Positions 21,601-37,000 of a DNA stretch of 64,000 nucleotides are shown piece by piece (the first letter of the stretch is position 1; each line of letters opens with the position of its first letter). A program made the translations under genes and the position numbers. The notes beneath the pieces were generated by a model. That model worked only from the letters and a program-made list of their open reading frames with translations. It was not told where the DNA came from and did not search any database. This stretch comes from Aquila chrysaetos chrysaetos (Eukaryota > Chordata > Aves > Accipitriformes > Accipitridae): assembly GCF_900496995.4 (NCBI RefSeq), contig NC_044004.1:1612001-1676000 (forward strand), in the 5' to 3' direction.

Positions 21601-24600
21601 AAATCCCAGGCTCAAAGTGGGGGCTCAAAGTGGGGGTGCAAAGCCCCCCCATTAGGGGCTGGTTGATCTGACAGAGAGGAAACGGGTTGCTTAGAGGGCT
21701 TTGGGCTTGTGGTGCTTCAGTGGGACATGCTGCTGATTCCTGTGGTGGAGATGCTTCTGCTGTGGAGTGGGACAGGGTGATATTTAGCTGCTGAGTAGGT
21801 GGCTTTTGCTGCTAAAATGAGCGGCTTTCGCTGCTCTGAGGGCAGCAGCCTCCAGCCTTGCAGGGAGGGATGAGGAGCCTGACTCCTGAGCCTTCTGGCC
21901 TGTGCTGGGATCGGCCATCAGCCTGGGTGTGACGCCCAGCGGCATCTCCCCACCCTGACGGTGTTGCCGTGTCCTGCCAGGGCCAGCTGGAGCTGCTGCG
22001 GTTGCTCTTCACCGAAGCCCTTTATGACGAACATCTCAGCAGGGTGAGTTGAGCTGCCTCCCGAATAGCCCAGGAGTGTGGTGAGACCCTCTGTTTGGCC
22101 AGGGCTTCCCCTGGGACTCTGCCCATTCCTTGCTTCCCCCAAAGCTCCCTGTGGGATTTGAGGCACTTGTAGAGTGGGGTGCTGCCACAGGCTGGCCTGG
22201 GCTCAGCTGCTTTCTCATCTCCCTTCTGCAGTGGTTCACTCCAGAAGGCTTTCGATCCCTCTTTGCCCTCGTTGGGACCAATGGCCAAGGCATAGGAACA
22301 AGGTAATGGGGCTTTCTGGGTGCTCCTTGCAGAGCAGCAGAGATGTGGCGTGGAGGGGATGTACAGTCTGTAAATCCACGCTGGCCTGGGTAACGGCTGG
22401 GTTCAGATGTGAGAGAGGGGGATGGAGAGGCAAACTTAAAAGCAGTCCTTCATCTTGGCTGTGTCCAACCCTTTTACATCCCTCTGCCAGACCTTGGCCA
22501 CTCAGAGCCACCGAGTTCAACCCTTAGATCCCCCGTGCAAGGTCCCACCATGTGCCGACAGCACTGTGGGACTGTAATGGTGTCCTTCTTCTTCCCGACA
22601 GCTCTCTGAGCCAGTGGGTGCACGCTTGTGATGCGCTGGATCTCCCCATGCTGCAGCGAGAGGAGCTGGATGCTTTCATCGATCAGCTCTACAAGGACAT
22701 CGAGAAGGGTGAGGCTCTGAAGTGACCATGGGCAGCGTCAAGCAGTGCTGATTGCAGGACCTGGCAGAGTTTCTGCTGCTGGAGGCTTCCCAGGATTCGG
22801 GGACTGGGAGGCGTTCCTGCTGGGGACTGGGAGTTCCCACTTCCCCTGGTCCACGCGAGCTGTGCCTGCTGCCTTTGGTTTGATATGTGGATAGGGCAAA
22901 TCCAAGTTTGTGGGCAGCACGACCTGCGGCAGGTCAGGGTGGTTGGAGGGCTGATCTGGAGGGATCCTGTGCAGAAAAGTCCCATCTACGCAAAACATTC
23001 AAAGACCTGTTTATCACTTTTTTGATTGATGCAGCTGTGTGAGTACAGGGTCAGGCCAGGGAGCCTGGGGGTGCAAATCTTCATGTCCTCCGTCCCTTCC
23101 CAGTGGGGAGGGAAGGGAGCTTTGGAAATCACCCTCCAACACCTGGCCCCCAAAGCAGTGCTGGCTGGGTACATTCAGCATTGATGGACATCCCTTCATG
23201 CTCACACTGAGCTGCGCTTGTGGAAGAGCCAGAACAGCCCACGCAAAGCTCTAACACCCCTGTCTGTGCTGCAGAGTCAGGAGAGTTCCTCAACTGCGAG
23301 GGATCGGGTCTCTACGTGCTCCAGAGCTGCTGTAAGTAACGCAGGGACTGGGAGGAAAACTAGTAGTGAGGAGGGGGATGTCCTGGGCTAGACTGACTCA
23401 CCTCTTCCTAAAAGCCTCTGGAGAAAGGGGTTTATGCTTCCCATCTATGGGTGGGGTGGGATGGAAAGGGATAGGTGCTGCCCTGGAGCCTGGCTGCTCT
23501 CTCGGGGTCTCCTGGCATCTCACCTAGCTATGAAGTGGTGAGTCCTGGCTTGAATGGACTCAGATGCGATACAGGCTTCGGGAGCCACATATGCAGTTAG
23601 CAAAGAGACCGTCTCCAAGCTTGTCTGAGCAAAACAGAGCTGAACAAACCATTAAGGGAGGGAGCCTTTCTTGGCTGGGTCAGGGGGACGTAGGAGAGGA
23701 TGTCCTCGCACCCGGAGCTGTCTTCTTTCACTCCTAAGCGTTAATGGCAGAGCGGGGACGAGCAGGTCCTGGGGACTGGCTGCTGGGAGAGCTGGGAAGT
23801 AGGGGAGAGTTACAGTCCTGTGCATCCTTCTCTCACCACCTGGAGGCAGAGATGGTGCTGTGCATCCCTGGGGTTGGTCCAAGACAGCTTGCTCTCTCTT
23901 GAGTGGTTTTTGTGGGTCTGACTGAGAGCCCTGGCCCTGCACCCTGCTCCGCTGGACCCCCTAGTGTCCCCAGTGTGAGTGGACAGTGTCATGCTGGTGT
24001 CCCTGAGGTAGATGGGGTGGCTGCAGCATCGTGCTGCCTTATTCTTAGCCAGGCCACGGCCTTCCCAGTTGGAGGCACTGGCTCCTGCATGGCTGGGCCA
24101 CACAGAAAGGCGGGCACAAGCCCCGTGGGCTGTATGGGGTCTCCGACCCTGCCTCTGCTTTCCCCTTCCTCTGGAGATGCCTTCAGCTGTGTCCCGTCTT
24201 CCTTGTAGGTAACCACAGCTGCATCCCCAATGCCGAGACATCCTTCCCGGAAAACAACTTCCTCCTGCATCTGACGGCTCTGGAGGACATCGAAGCAGGA
24301 GAGGTGAGACAGCGGGGCCCCGATGAACCTGGGGTGGCATTGCACTTTGGCAGAGGGTCCCTGTGTCCCCTACATCCCCCGTGGACCGCAGCCCTGTACC
24401 TCCTGTCTCTTGTGTTGTCCTGGCAGAGGAATTCATGCCTCATCCCATGTAGGGCCTGCCAGACCCCGTGTTTCTGCCCGACTCTGAGAGGAACTGGTAC
24501 AAATCGTGCTGCTTCGGGTTCACGGGAAGCGATTCTCAGCCCAACCTCTTTCTCTTTGCTCACAGGAAATCTGCATCAGTTATTTAGACTGCTGTCAGAG

Positions 24601-25334
24601 GGAGCGGAGCAGACACAGCCGCAACAAGATACTCAGGTAGGGGCTGCTTGGAGGGACCTGGGGGGACACGGCACCCCTTTGCACCCCCAGCCAGTCAGTC
24701 TGGGCCGGGTGTGTGCCCTGGTGCGTGGCTGTGCACGGGCTGGTGTGCAAGCCGGCATGCTCGTGGCAGGGTGCGCACACAGCGTGTGGTGCTTCCCGTG
24801 CTTCGAGCTCCTTGCCGTCCCTTCTTACGTGTTGTAGCCTCAGGGACCGAGGATTTGGGCTCCTCCTCCTCCTCTCTCTGCAGGCTTGCACCACTCTGCA
24901 GTTCATTCCTGCAAACCCTTGCTGTCCCCACCCACCTTCCTTTTCCTTCTTTGCCCTTCAAGGGTAGGGGTTCCTGCTGATGGTCACTGTCCCCATGTCC
25001 CGTCACCCCTGCATGGCTGAGAAATCCCCCTCTCTACCCAGACTACCTCCTACCCACCTGAGCCCAGCATGATTGAACCCGCACACTCCTCTGGGTTTAA
25101 CGTATTTAGCCCCGACCCCCTGCCCAGCAGCAGTGTTGGGGTTGCGCCTGTCTCAACACCATCACTCTTTCTCCTTCCTCCTTCCCTTCTTCCAGGGAGA
25201 ACTACTTGTTTACCTGCTCGTGTCCCAAGTGCCTAGCGCAAGCCGACGATGCCGACGTGACGTCAGATGAAGAGGAGGAGGGCGAAGGGGAGACGGATGA
25301 TGCTGAGCTGGAGGATGAGATGACCGACGTTTGA
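18608..25334 (+). CDS. SMYD5: SMYD5, SET and MYND domain lysine methyltransferase
   Basis: Thirteen coding exons: 18608-18709, 18922-19030, 19713-19852, 20062-20183, 20904-20973, 21391-21495, 21981-22043, 22232-22302, 22602-22708, 23275-23331, 24209-24303, 24566-24636 and 25196-25334. All phases agree and give 416 residues (human about 418). The split SET domain starts with GKGLFAT (35-41). Zinc ligands are C72, C75, C113, C116, C121, C125, H134 and C138; a 37-residue insert separates the first two Cys pairs, as in mammalian SMYD5. The catalytic half carries NHSC (317-320) and ISYLD (351-355), then a post-SET CxCx2C at C378, C380 and C383. The tail is Glu/Asp-rich and ends EMTDV, with a shorter Glu run than I recall in human. 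SMYD5 is reported to methylate histone (H4K20, H3K36) and ribosomal protein targets. It is transcribed toward PRADC1. Confidence 0.97.
19031..25195 (+). other. SMYD5: SMYD5 introns, nothing separate recognised
   Basis: Twelve introns, the longest about 0.9 kb (23332-24208), all GT-AG. I saw no repeat family, RNA gene or nested gene. A 15-bp tandem duplication (GGCTCAAAGTGGGGG) lies near 21610-21640. Confidence 0.5.
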
Positions 25335-26695
25335 TCCTGGCCCCGGGCGAGAGGAGAGGGAAGGGACAGGGGGGGTCCTCCGAGGGGCAGCAGCTTTAAT
25401 ACTAGAAACAGGGTTGTGTTGTGGGGTCGGGTGGGAGGCCACGTGCCGGTGGCGGGTGCGGAGGTCTGGCGGAGTGGGGCAGCGGGGGAGCCGGAGGCAG
25501 GCCCTGCTCCCGCCTGTCCTTGTTGTGCGCTGTGCGTGTGTGTGCATGTGTCAGGCCGTCCCCGTCCTCCCTGCGAGGACAGGCTGTGAGCCTGTGGTCC
25601 CCTGCTGCGTCCCGGTCCCCGGAGGGGCTGGCTGGTGCTTGCAGGGGAGGCTGGAGGAGAGCGGGGTCCAGCCAGCCCCTGGGACATCACGATGGTCACC
25701 TTGTGGCCACCTGCGAGGCTGCTCCGCCGTGTCTGTGCCGGCCGTGGATGCGGAGGAGCATGTCCTTTCCTACCCCGCAGGGACGAGGGGAACGTACGTG
25801 TGTGCGTGTGTGTAAGCGTGTTTGTGCACGAGGGGTACTATTTAATGTCTATATTAGCACTATCTACACACTAAGGAGCCGGGGTCCTTATATATGCTCC
25901 ATTCAATGCCTTGGCTCGGCAAGCAGCAAGGGGCAAAACGATTTTGCAGGTGGGACAGAGACACTTCAGAGGGTGGCTCAGATGCCCGAGTCCAGCGGGG
26001 AGAGTGGGGCCGACCCTGGCAGGCACCTCCCTTCCACCTCAGCCCCATCCTTTACATGATGCAAAGCCCCGTGCAGCGATTGCTGGGCTTTTTGGGGAGG
26101 GGGAACAGCCAAGCTGCTGCTAGCCCAGAGCCGACATGGGCTACGGTGTTGCGTAAGCATAGTCACCATCCAAAACCCAAAAGACGTTTTGGGTTTTGCA
26201 GAAAACGAGCCGTTCCGCCACGCTGTCCGGCTGTGGGCTGCTTCGGGAGGAGGACGCGGCCAAGCAGGAGCCGCCGTGCCTGGGGACGTGCTTCCTCGCT
26301 CCGAGTGGCCCTGCATGGAGATGTCACCGGCAGCCGAGCGTCGTCGTCCATCCCATGCTGCCAACCACCGATGAGGCCACACCGCTGTCTGCGGTGTCCC
26401 TGTCTGTGGACCATGCGGCTGGAGGGAGAAGATGGCTCCAAGCGATGGACAGGCAGCAGGTTGGGGATTCGCCTGGGGTATTTTCCACCCCCTCTTGGAT
26501 TTTGGGGAGCTGTTTTCCTGCCGCCGCTTCGTTCAAGCCCGTGGCAGCTGGATTGCGGGACCGAGGGCGACGCTGTAGATGGGCACCTCTGACACTACCA
26601 TCACCGCCAGCCCTGCACCCCACTGCTTGTCCCCAGCCGTCCCGGGGCCGCGTCCCCTTCAGTGTTCGTAATAAACCGAGACCGGTGAGAAGTGG
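25335..26695 (+). other. SMYD5: SMYD5 3' UTR
   Basis: GC-rich non-coding sequence from the stop to the canonical signal at 26670. It includes GT/GC-alternating patches near 25530-25552 and 25793-25830. Confidence 0.65.
26670..26675 (+). terminator. SMYD5: SMYD5 polyadenylation signal
   Basis: AATAAA in GTTCGTAATAAACCGAG, followed within 40 bp by a GT-rich element (GTGTCGTTTGTACTGG). The 3' UTR would be about 1.35 kb. Confidence 0.7.
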
Positions 26696-27522
26696 GGCCG
26701 TGTCGTTTGTACTGGTAAACTGGAGGGTGGAGAGTCCAGAGATGAGGGCTACGATCCAGGGGCTGGACCCAGTGGGGACGTGGAGGTCTGGGGATGGGGA
26801 ATAGATGCCCACTGAGGTCTGGGCTCTGGGTCTGTGAACAGCCCGCCCTTGGGGACGGATGCCAGAGGCAGTGCTGTCCCGTGAAGCTGTTTCTGCCCCA
26901 GTGCATGACTGATCCATGCTGCACGGGTGTCTGACATGAGCTCTGCCCTGGCTGCAGGAGGCACCTTGGGAAGTTTACTAGGAAAAATCTTGTTAGGGGA
27001 TGAGATTTGTCCCTTCATCCCCTGACTGCTGAAAAAAAGAGAAACTTGCCTTTCTCTAAAACTTGTTCAGACTTCATTAACTCAGACAAAAATATACAGA
27101 TGTTGGGCGAGACCCGCTAGTACAGACCAAGCCTGTATCTCGCTCTCCCTCCCATCCCTGTCAGACCGCATCCATTCGATCCTGCATCCCTCTAAATCAG
27201 CAGCACAAATTACCGGTGGCATCTTACGCATCGTTAAAATGTTTCTCGGGGAAGTGCTGGCCTGCTCTGGGCCATCGCCTCCCTCCCAGAAAGTCACGAC
27301 AAAGGGTGCTCGGTACCAGGCTCAAGGTTCCCACCACGGGCGCTGGTGTTTGCCCTTCAGCCACACGCCGGCGGCAGCAGAAAGCTCTCACCATTGCTGA
27401 ATCCGGCGAGGCTGGGCGGTGGGATCTCTGGAGTGCCTTGGGACTCTTTCCTCAAACCTGGTCCCTGAGGCAAGCTCCTGGGATCCACCGAGACGTCCTC
27501 GATCCGCCGCAGCCTCCCACTG
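26696..27522. other. Space between convergent SMYD5 and PRADC1; PRADC1 3' UTR
   Basis: This must contain the PRADC1 3' UTR on the minus strand. I found no AATAAA on that strand here (no TTTATT on the plus strand), so the 3' end may use a variant signal or run into SMYD5. No gene or repeat is seen. Confidence 0.5.
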
Positions 27523-30533
<3,011 letters not shown>

Positions 30534-30579
30534 GGCTGCCGCCCGGCGCTGCCAGCCGCCCCGCCCCCGCCCCGCGCCT

Positions 30580-30614
30580 ATTGGCGGCGCCTCCTCCCCG
30601 CGTCTTTCTATTGG
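30580..30614 (-). promoter_or_regulatory. Pair of inverted CCAAT boxes
   Basis: ATTGG at 30580-30584 and 30610-30614, exactly 30 bp apart and in the same orientation (about three helical turns). They lie 47 and 77 bp upstream of the PRADC1 ATG. Likely NF-Y sites. Confidence 0.6.
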
Positions 30615-30919
30615 ACGACGCCGCCGTCAATCTCCTGAGGGGAAGGGGAAGGCAGGCGCCGAGGCCTGCGCGGCTCCGGGCCGCGGCTGCGCCCTCGGTT
30701 CCTGTCAGCTCGGTGTCCCCTCGCCGGTCCTGCCAAATAAAGCTCCATCCGCCAGCCCTGCTCGCCCCAGGCCGTGTGCCCGCTTCCTCCCCTTGGCAAA
30801 TAGTGAGCCGCCCTCCCGGGCCGCCTTCACCTCGCTGCCTCTCTATGGCTGTTCGGGAAGGAAGGGCGCCTCGTTGGGGCCGCTCTGTCCGCCCGTACCA
30901 TAGAGCGCGGCCGGAAGCG

Positions 30920-30932
30920 GTCGCCTAGCAAC
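30920..30932. promoter_or_regulatory. X-box (RFX) motif
   Basis: GTCGCCTAGCAAC fits the RFX consensus (GTNRCC, short spacer, RGYAAC) with near-symmetric half-sites. It is 98 bp upstream of the CCT7 ATG and next to an ETS site. Confidence 0.55.
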
Positions 30933-31029
30933 GCGCGCTTCCCCTCCCGCCCCGGGGAAGCTTCTCGGCGGGCGCGGTGCATTGTGGGGTGGGGCCTGTC
31001 GGAAGGCGGCAGCGAGGAGAGCCGCCGGG

Positions 31030-34000
31030 ATGATGGTGAGTGCCATCCGCCGCCATCCTCGCCGCCGCCGCGTCCCGCTGCCCGGGGGCGACCTCCTCGA
31101 TCTCCGCCACCTTCCAAGGGCCGCGTTTGGCGGGGTTGTGGCGGGGGCCGGTGCGCGTTTGGGGTGGGCTGGGATGGCGGAGGCCGTCCTGCCGCAGAGG
31201 CCTGCCGTTAGACGGGGAGTGAGGGGGGTGAGTCGGGTCCCGGTTCCCGCCGGGCTCCCGGGCCCGTTCGGGTGGGGCTGGGTGGGAGCGGTGCGTGCTG
31301 GGAGCTGTAGTCGTGCAGCCCGGTGCCTGGCGCTCCAGGAGCCCCCCGGCCCCGTGGTTGCTTCCCCCGCCTCGGCCGCACGGCCCAGCTCTCCCCCGCT
31401 CCCGGCTGCGGGTCCTCTTCGGGTCCGGCGCTCCCCGGCTCTGAGCCCCCTTGCTCTTGCTGAGAAGCAGGCAGGCTGTGGCACAAAGGCGGTGTGTCTG
31501 CCTCCGCCCTGGTTTTCTCCGGGATGCAAGGGTTTCTTTTTCCATTGAGATCTCTGCTCCGCAGAACTCGGTACGTTTTCTTCCCCAAAATCTTGCTAGG
31601 ATTTAGGGAGGTCCGACTGTGATCCTCACACCCCTCTTCTACTTGCATGTCAGGCCTTCAGCTCCAGCCGTGTCGCTTTTCAGTGCAACAGTCGTAGTAT
31701 GATTTTGCTCTCTGCCCGCAGGTGGCTGTTTAAAACCGGGTGGCTGTTTAAAACCGGCTGCCTGACAAACTTTGGCTGTGTTTGGACTTTTTGAGCTCTG
31801 CCTGCAAGGCATGTTTGGTTTCCTTTCTGAAAAGGGCTGGTGCACTGTCAGAGCAGTGAGAAGCCCTTGTCTGCTGTGGCCTCTGGTATCCTCTAAGCTG
31901 TCTCCAGCAGTTTACTGCCAGGCAGGTGTAATCACTTAAACTGTGCTCGTCTACCATGTCCTCTCTGTGAAAACATCTTTCAGCAGTTGCCATTCTTGGG
32001 GGACATTGGACTCAGATTTGAGGTGTGACAGGCAAAAAGCTGTTGTGCCCATTCTGCTGAACATCTTGCTGGCACTGTAATAAAAAAATATCACTGATCC
32101 AGTTGCAGCACTCGTGCAGTTCTCTGCTGTCTCAGTAATTACTATGTGTACTGTCTTCTCCAGTCTAGCATCAAAATCAGAACTTCGCTGAGCTGTGCTG
32201 TATGGAGGAAGCCAACTTTTGGGGACAGTTACGGTATGGTCCCAGAGCATATATTGGAGGCAGCTGGGTGAATCCCACTTACGCTGTGGGAGATGGAAAG
32301 CAGTTAGATTGTGTAACGGCAGAGGAATTTTAAGGAGGCTGTAGGTTTTGGTCTTGGTCTTTTTGCATGATGGTAGCTTGCTGGTCTGTGTGAGGAGTTA
32401 GCTTCAGGCTGTCCGCAGGCTGTCCGCAGGCTGTCGGGTTCGGAGTAACGGCTCTGCTGTGGGTTCTCTCTTCAGCCAACACCGGTTATCCTGCTGAAGG
32501 AGGGGACGGACACCTCGCAGGGGATCCCCCAGCTTGTCAGCAACATCAATGCCTGCCAGGTTATCGCAGAGGCTGTGCGCACTACCCTGGGACCTCGGGG
32601 CATGGACAAGCTCATTGTGGATGACCGGGGTAAGCACTGGGCAGTGGCCTTCCACAGCCATGTAGAAGTGACTCGGACATGATCTCCAAGTGCAGCGCAT
32701 GCTGGCAGCGTGCATATTTACTCGTATCTTTGCATCAGTTAAAACCAGCATTTGCACATATGCAGACTTCAACTTCCTAACCCCATACTAAACTTAACTC
32801 TCATGATAGAGGTTCAGTTTCTGTCCCAGTGTTCGGTTTAACACCTTGACTCTGGCCTCCGCTGTTGGAGAAGAAAATTGTCAGACCTACCTGAGGAGCT
32901 ACCTGTTAGCTGCCTACTAGCCTGAGTTAAGGCAGCTGTGGTCTTTGTTGTGAGATTAGGTAGATCCAGGTTTAGTGTGACCACATACGGGAAATTCCAT
33001 GCCAGAAAGGAGAAACGGTGTCTTGAACCTGATCTTCAGGTATCCCTGACCATCTCTATTTATTTTTTAAATGAGGCTCATAACATGTGTGGAGTTACTC
33101 AGCACTTGTTGTGGCTGAGCATGAGGCCAGTGGATATTACTGGGATGAATTTTTTGTTAATGTGATTTGGGAATGAGACTCACCTCCCTCTGAAAAGACT
33201 TGTATGAAGTCACCAAACTAATACATTGTTTGTGGTTTTTTTTATTGCTCTTACTGAAGGGTGGGGTGGAACGTCTTAGAATTGTCTTTAAACAGTTTTT
33301 ACAAATAGAAACTGTAATTGGATTTAAATTTACCTAATAACTAATATGATTGGTTTCTAGTCTCTTCACGTGAGTGTCAGACTAGAATACCTGTTTTTAT
33401 CTGTCTGGGGAGGCTATTGAGAAGTAAGAGGGAAATGAATTCAAAGCCCCTATTAATTGGTGCGGAGAGTTGTTCTGCACTCAGACTAACTTCACTTAAT
33501 CTGCTCTAAAAATGGACTAAAAAGATGCTGTTAATATGGAATGGAGGTACCTGCTGAGACACCCTCTGTGAAACACCCCTCTCCATGGGGTGACCCCTTC
33601 ACTTTCCTTTTTAGCCAATTTATAGTTGTCTGTCTGTAGGATTGTATTAAAATATCATGGTGATCACACTTCAAATCACATAGGAGAAAAAAACCAGTTG
33701 TTTGGCTGAAGAAAAATGACTTTTAAGTGGAAATTTGGAAGGAGAGCCTGTGGTTGTTCAGACATGACAAAATTCACAGTGGTGCAGGACTGGGGCTTGA
33801 TTGGGGAACACTGTAGCGTAATAATGGGTTGGGGACACATTTGACCTGTGAAGCATAGTGAGACTGGCTGGTCTGAAATTACTGTTGTATTAACGTCTCT
33901 CTGAGGTCTGAAAAGCTCCCTTGCACGTTGGGTGCCCTTTAGCAGTGACAAGGGCTTTTTACTCACGGCAGTCGAGCTTGACTTCCTTTTCTGTGTCAAT

Positions 34001-37000
34001 CCTAGGCAAAGCCACTATCTCTAACGATGGTGCCACCATTCTGAAGCTCCTCGATGTTGTCCATCCGGCTGCGAAGACGTTGGTGGACATCGCCAAATCT
34101 CAGGATGCAGAGGTAGGAGGGTAACCTGGCTGTGCTCGGAAGCGTAACATGCAGCAGCAAGCTTGCTCGCGTTGGTGGTTCTGTGGACTTTGTGTTAACT
34201 GGTGGGAACTGCTTGTGGAGTGCTGGCATGTATTCTGGTTTCTTTATTGATGCCATCTATTTTGTCATAACTTTGAAAATCTTTTACACTGTTTCAGCCA
34301 GATCTGATGGGTGGTTTGGAAACTTCAAAGATAGGAAGTTCACATTTCGTGAAGATAGGTGACTGGGAAATGAGACTTCACCCTCAAACGGGATGTAGTC
34401 TGAACCCAGCCCTTCTTAATCACTAAAGAATCCAGCCGCAAATCTGTGAACAGAGAAAATTATGAAATCTGATTTCCTCTGGAAGCCCTTGCATGGTTTT
34501 GAAGCTGCTATCACAGCGGCTGCGCAGCGTGTGGATGACACAGAGCATTTCCTCTCTGTGCAGGTTGGTGATGGTACCACGTCCGTAACTCTGCTTGCTG
34601 CTGAGTTCCTGAAACAAGTGAAGCCCTACGTGGAGGAAGGCCTCCATCCACAAATCATCATCCGTGCCTTCCGCACAGCAACGCAGCTGGTAAGGCAGCG
34701 CTGCCCGTAGCTGAGGGAGGGCTCAGCTGCTGCTGCAGAGCTGAGGGGTGTATTGGGCTTCACCAGAGCATCTAGGGAGAGGAGTTCTGTGCCAAAGAGG
34801 AAAAATAACACACTTCCAGGCAAAATTCAGTAATGAATGGGCATGGGGAGTGACAGTAGTGATCTCATGATGTCTTACTGCGAACATCAGCTGCCTTTTC
34901 TGGTGTCAGTGAGCTGCTATTACCAGTTAGTACCTCTGGAGCGCTATTGCTTCTTCTGTTTGTTTTTTTTTCTCCAAGGAAGAATGAATAAATGGGAAAA
35001 CTTGTTTCCCATTCTCCTGATGTCTGTTACTCCTTAGTAAACCTTATGTCTTGTGAAGCCCATCAGTCCCATTAAGCTGAATCTTCTCTGGAGGTTAACT
35101 CCCTCAATAGCCCTTTGGTTCCCCAGATCTCTGCTGAAAGCAGTGGAGCAGCTCTGAGCCTCTTCCCGATCCTCTTAAACTTACGTTGGTGTGTTTCTTA
35201 GAATTACTGTGCTGGAAGGGGTGGAATAGCTTAAATGCTTGAAACTTTAGGGATGTTGAAGTAGGGAATAAAAGATAAAATAAAATACAAAGAGAGAAGT
35301 TGGAGATCTGATCAGCTTACAAGCATGAATCATTAATCCAGCTGTTGGCTTGTGTTTTGACAGGCTGTAAACAAGATCAAAGATATTGCTGTTGCAGTGA
35401 AGAAGGAAGATAAAGAGTAAGTTTCCCTTACAGATGACCTGGTTGTGTAGCTGGGCTTCAGTTAGCTGGTGTGAGGGCATTTCTGACTTCTGCTCTGGCT
35501 CTGGCTGAGGTCTGGAGGTCAGGCCAAATAGCTGCAGCCCCACACTGGGGTTATTCTTGAGGTTTTGGGGATTTCCTCCTCCCAGGGAGATGCTGTACTC
35601 TCACTTGGGCTGCAGCAAAGTATGTAGGCCAGTGTCTTCCAGTGCACATAGAGGAAGCTGGGTACCAAAATAAGCGGCCTGATTTCTTTTTTGCAGTGGT
35701 GCTGGAGACTTACGGCTTTTGCTGTAATCAGTGGCAGTGTTAAATGCTCAGCACTTCTCTGAAAATCAGATCACTTTTTAGCTGTTGCATACATGAAGTT
35801 AGATAGCTGATAGCAGTGAGGAAATGATACCTTCAACTGAGGTGAGAATACTAGAGTTTGTTTTCTCCCTGCATTCTAAGCTCTCGTCTGCTTGATCTGA
35901 CGTTGCTAATACCTGCAGTAAAACTTCAAGTTGAACTGCGTAACCATCTTAAACCAAAATGAGTTGTATCCTTCCTGCTGTCCTGTGATGCAAAATACAG
36001 TAGCTCTCGTGGTCAGCAGTAACTTGGGTGATAGAGCCTGGGAGTTAGATCTGTATTTCCCTGGTGTCCCTTGTATCATCTGTTAGGGCATACATTACCT
36101 GAGTTAATACTTTAGAGAACGTGCCGTCTTTAGAGGGTTTCAGAAACTTCTTACTGCCTTTGGATGAAGGAGAGGGTGCTTAGCCCTGCTGTTTTGCTTA
36201 GGCCTGTGGTGTCTAAAAGCCAACTGACCTGGTTGGTGCTAGTCTGATGCTCCGGCTTTAAAAGGGAGAATTATACTTTGACAGTCTGGGCTTTGGCATG
36301 TGTGCCTGATTTCTCCATCAACAGAAGGGAGCTGATCTTTGCCTCTATCAGCGTGGATTAATCATACCACGTACAACGTTTAGGGAGCTTGTGAAAAGAA
36401 TCGGCAAGTGAGTGAGACCTTGTTTTTTCTTTCTTTCTTGCAGAGAGCAGAGAAGTCTGCTGGAGAAGTGTGCAGCCACAGCCCTGAGCTCTAAGCTGAT
36501 CTCCCAGAGCAAGGAGTTTTTTTCCAAGATGGTCGTAGATGCTGTCATGATGTTAGATGACTTGTTACAACTCAAAATGATTGGAATAAAGAAGGTCCAA
36601 GGAGGTGCTTTGGAAGTAAGTTCTGTCGGAGCTTATCCTGAAAGGATAGGAGACAGCAATCACAGTTCCTTTGATGGGTTGACTCTACCAGAAATGCAGC
36701 CCGGCTTGATAGTGTGTGTTAAGGAATTACCAAACTGAAACAAAGCTGTTGATGTGAGCAAAACACTTAGCGGGTAGGGCTGGATTTCTTTTCCGTAGGT
36801 AGAGAATCTGTTTTTTTTGAGTCAAATTTATCTCGCTGTCCTCTGCAGCGATTGTTGTTACTGTTACAAATGCCATTTATATCTCTGCAAATAATGAAAT
36901 TTTTTTGGGGGGGGAGTCTTTGTTACTTCTGGAACCAAAAGCCATACAGTGCTGGTTATATGCATGAGTATGGGGTTGGGAAAAATGCAAAGCAAATGTG

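Larger units (their letters stand above)
30534..31029. promoter_or_regulatory. Divergent PRADC1/CCT7 promoter (CpG island)
   Basis: The two start codons lie head to head, 496 bp apart, in dense CpG sequence without a TATA box. The block holds two inverted CCAAT boxes, an ETS-type CCGGAAG at 30911-30917 and an X-box at 30920-30932. This is the typical architecture of housekeeping bidirectional promoters. Confidence 0.8.
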
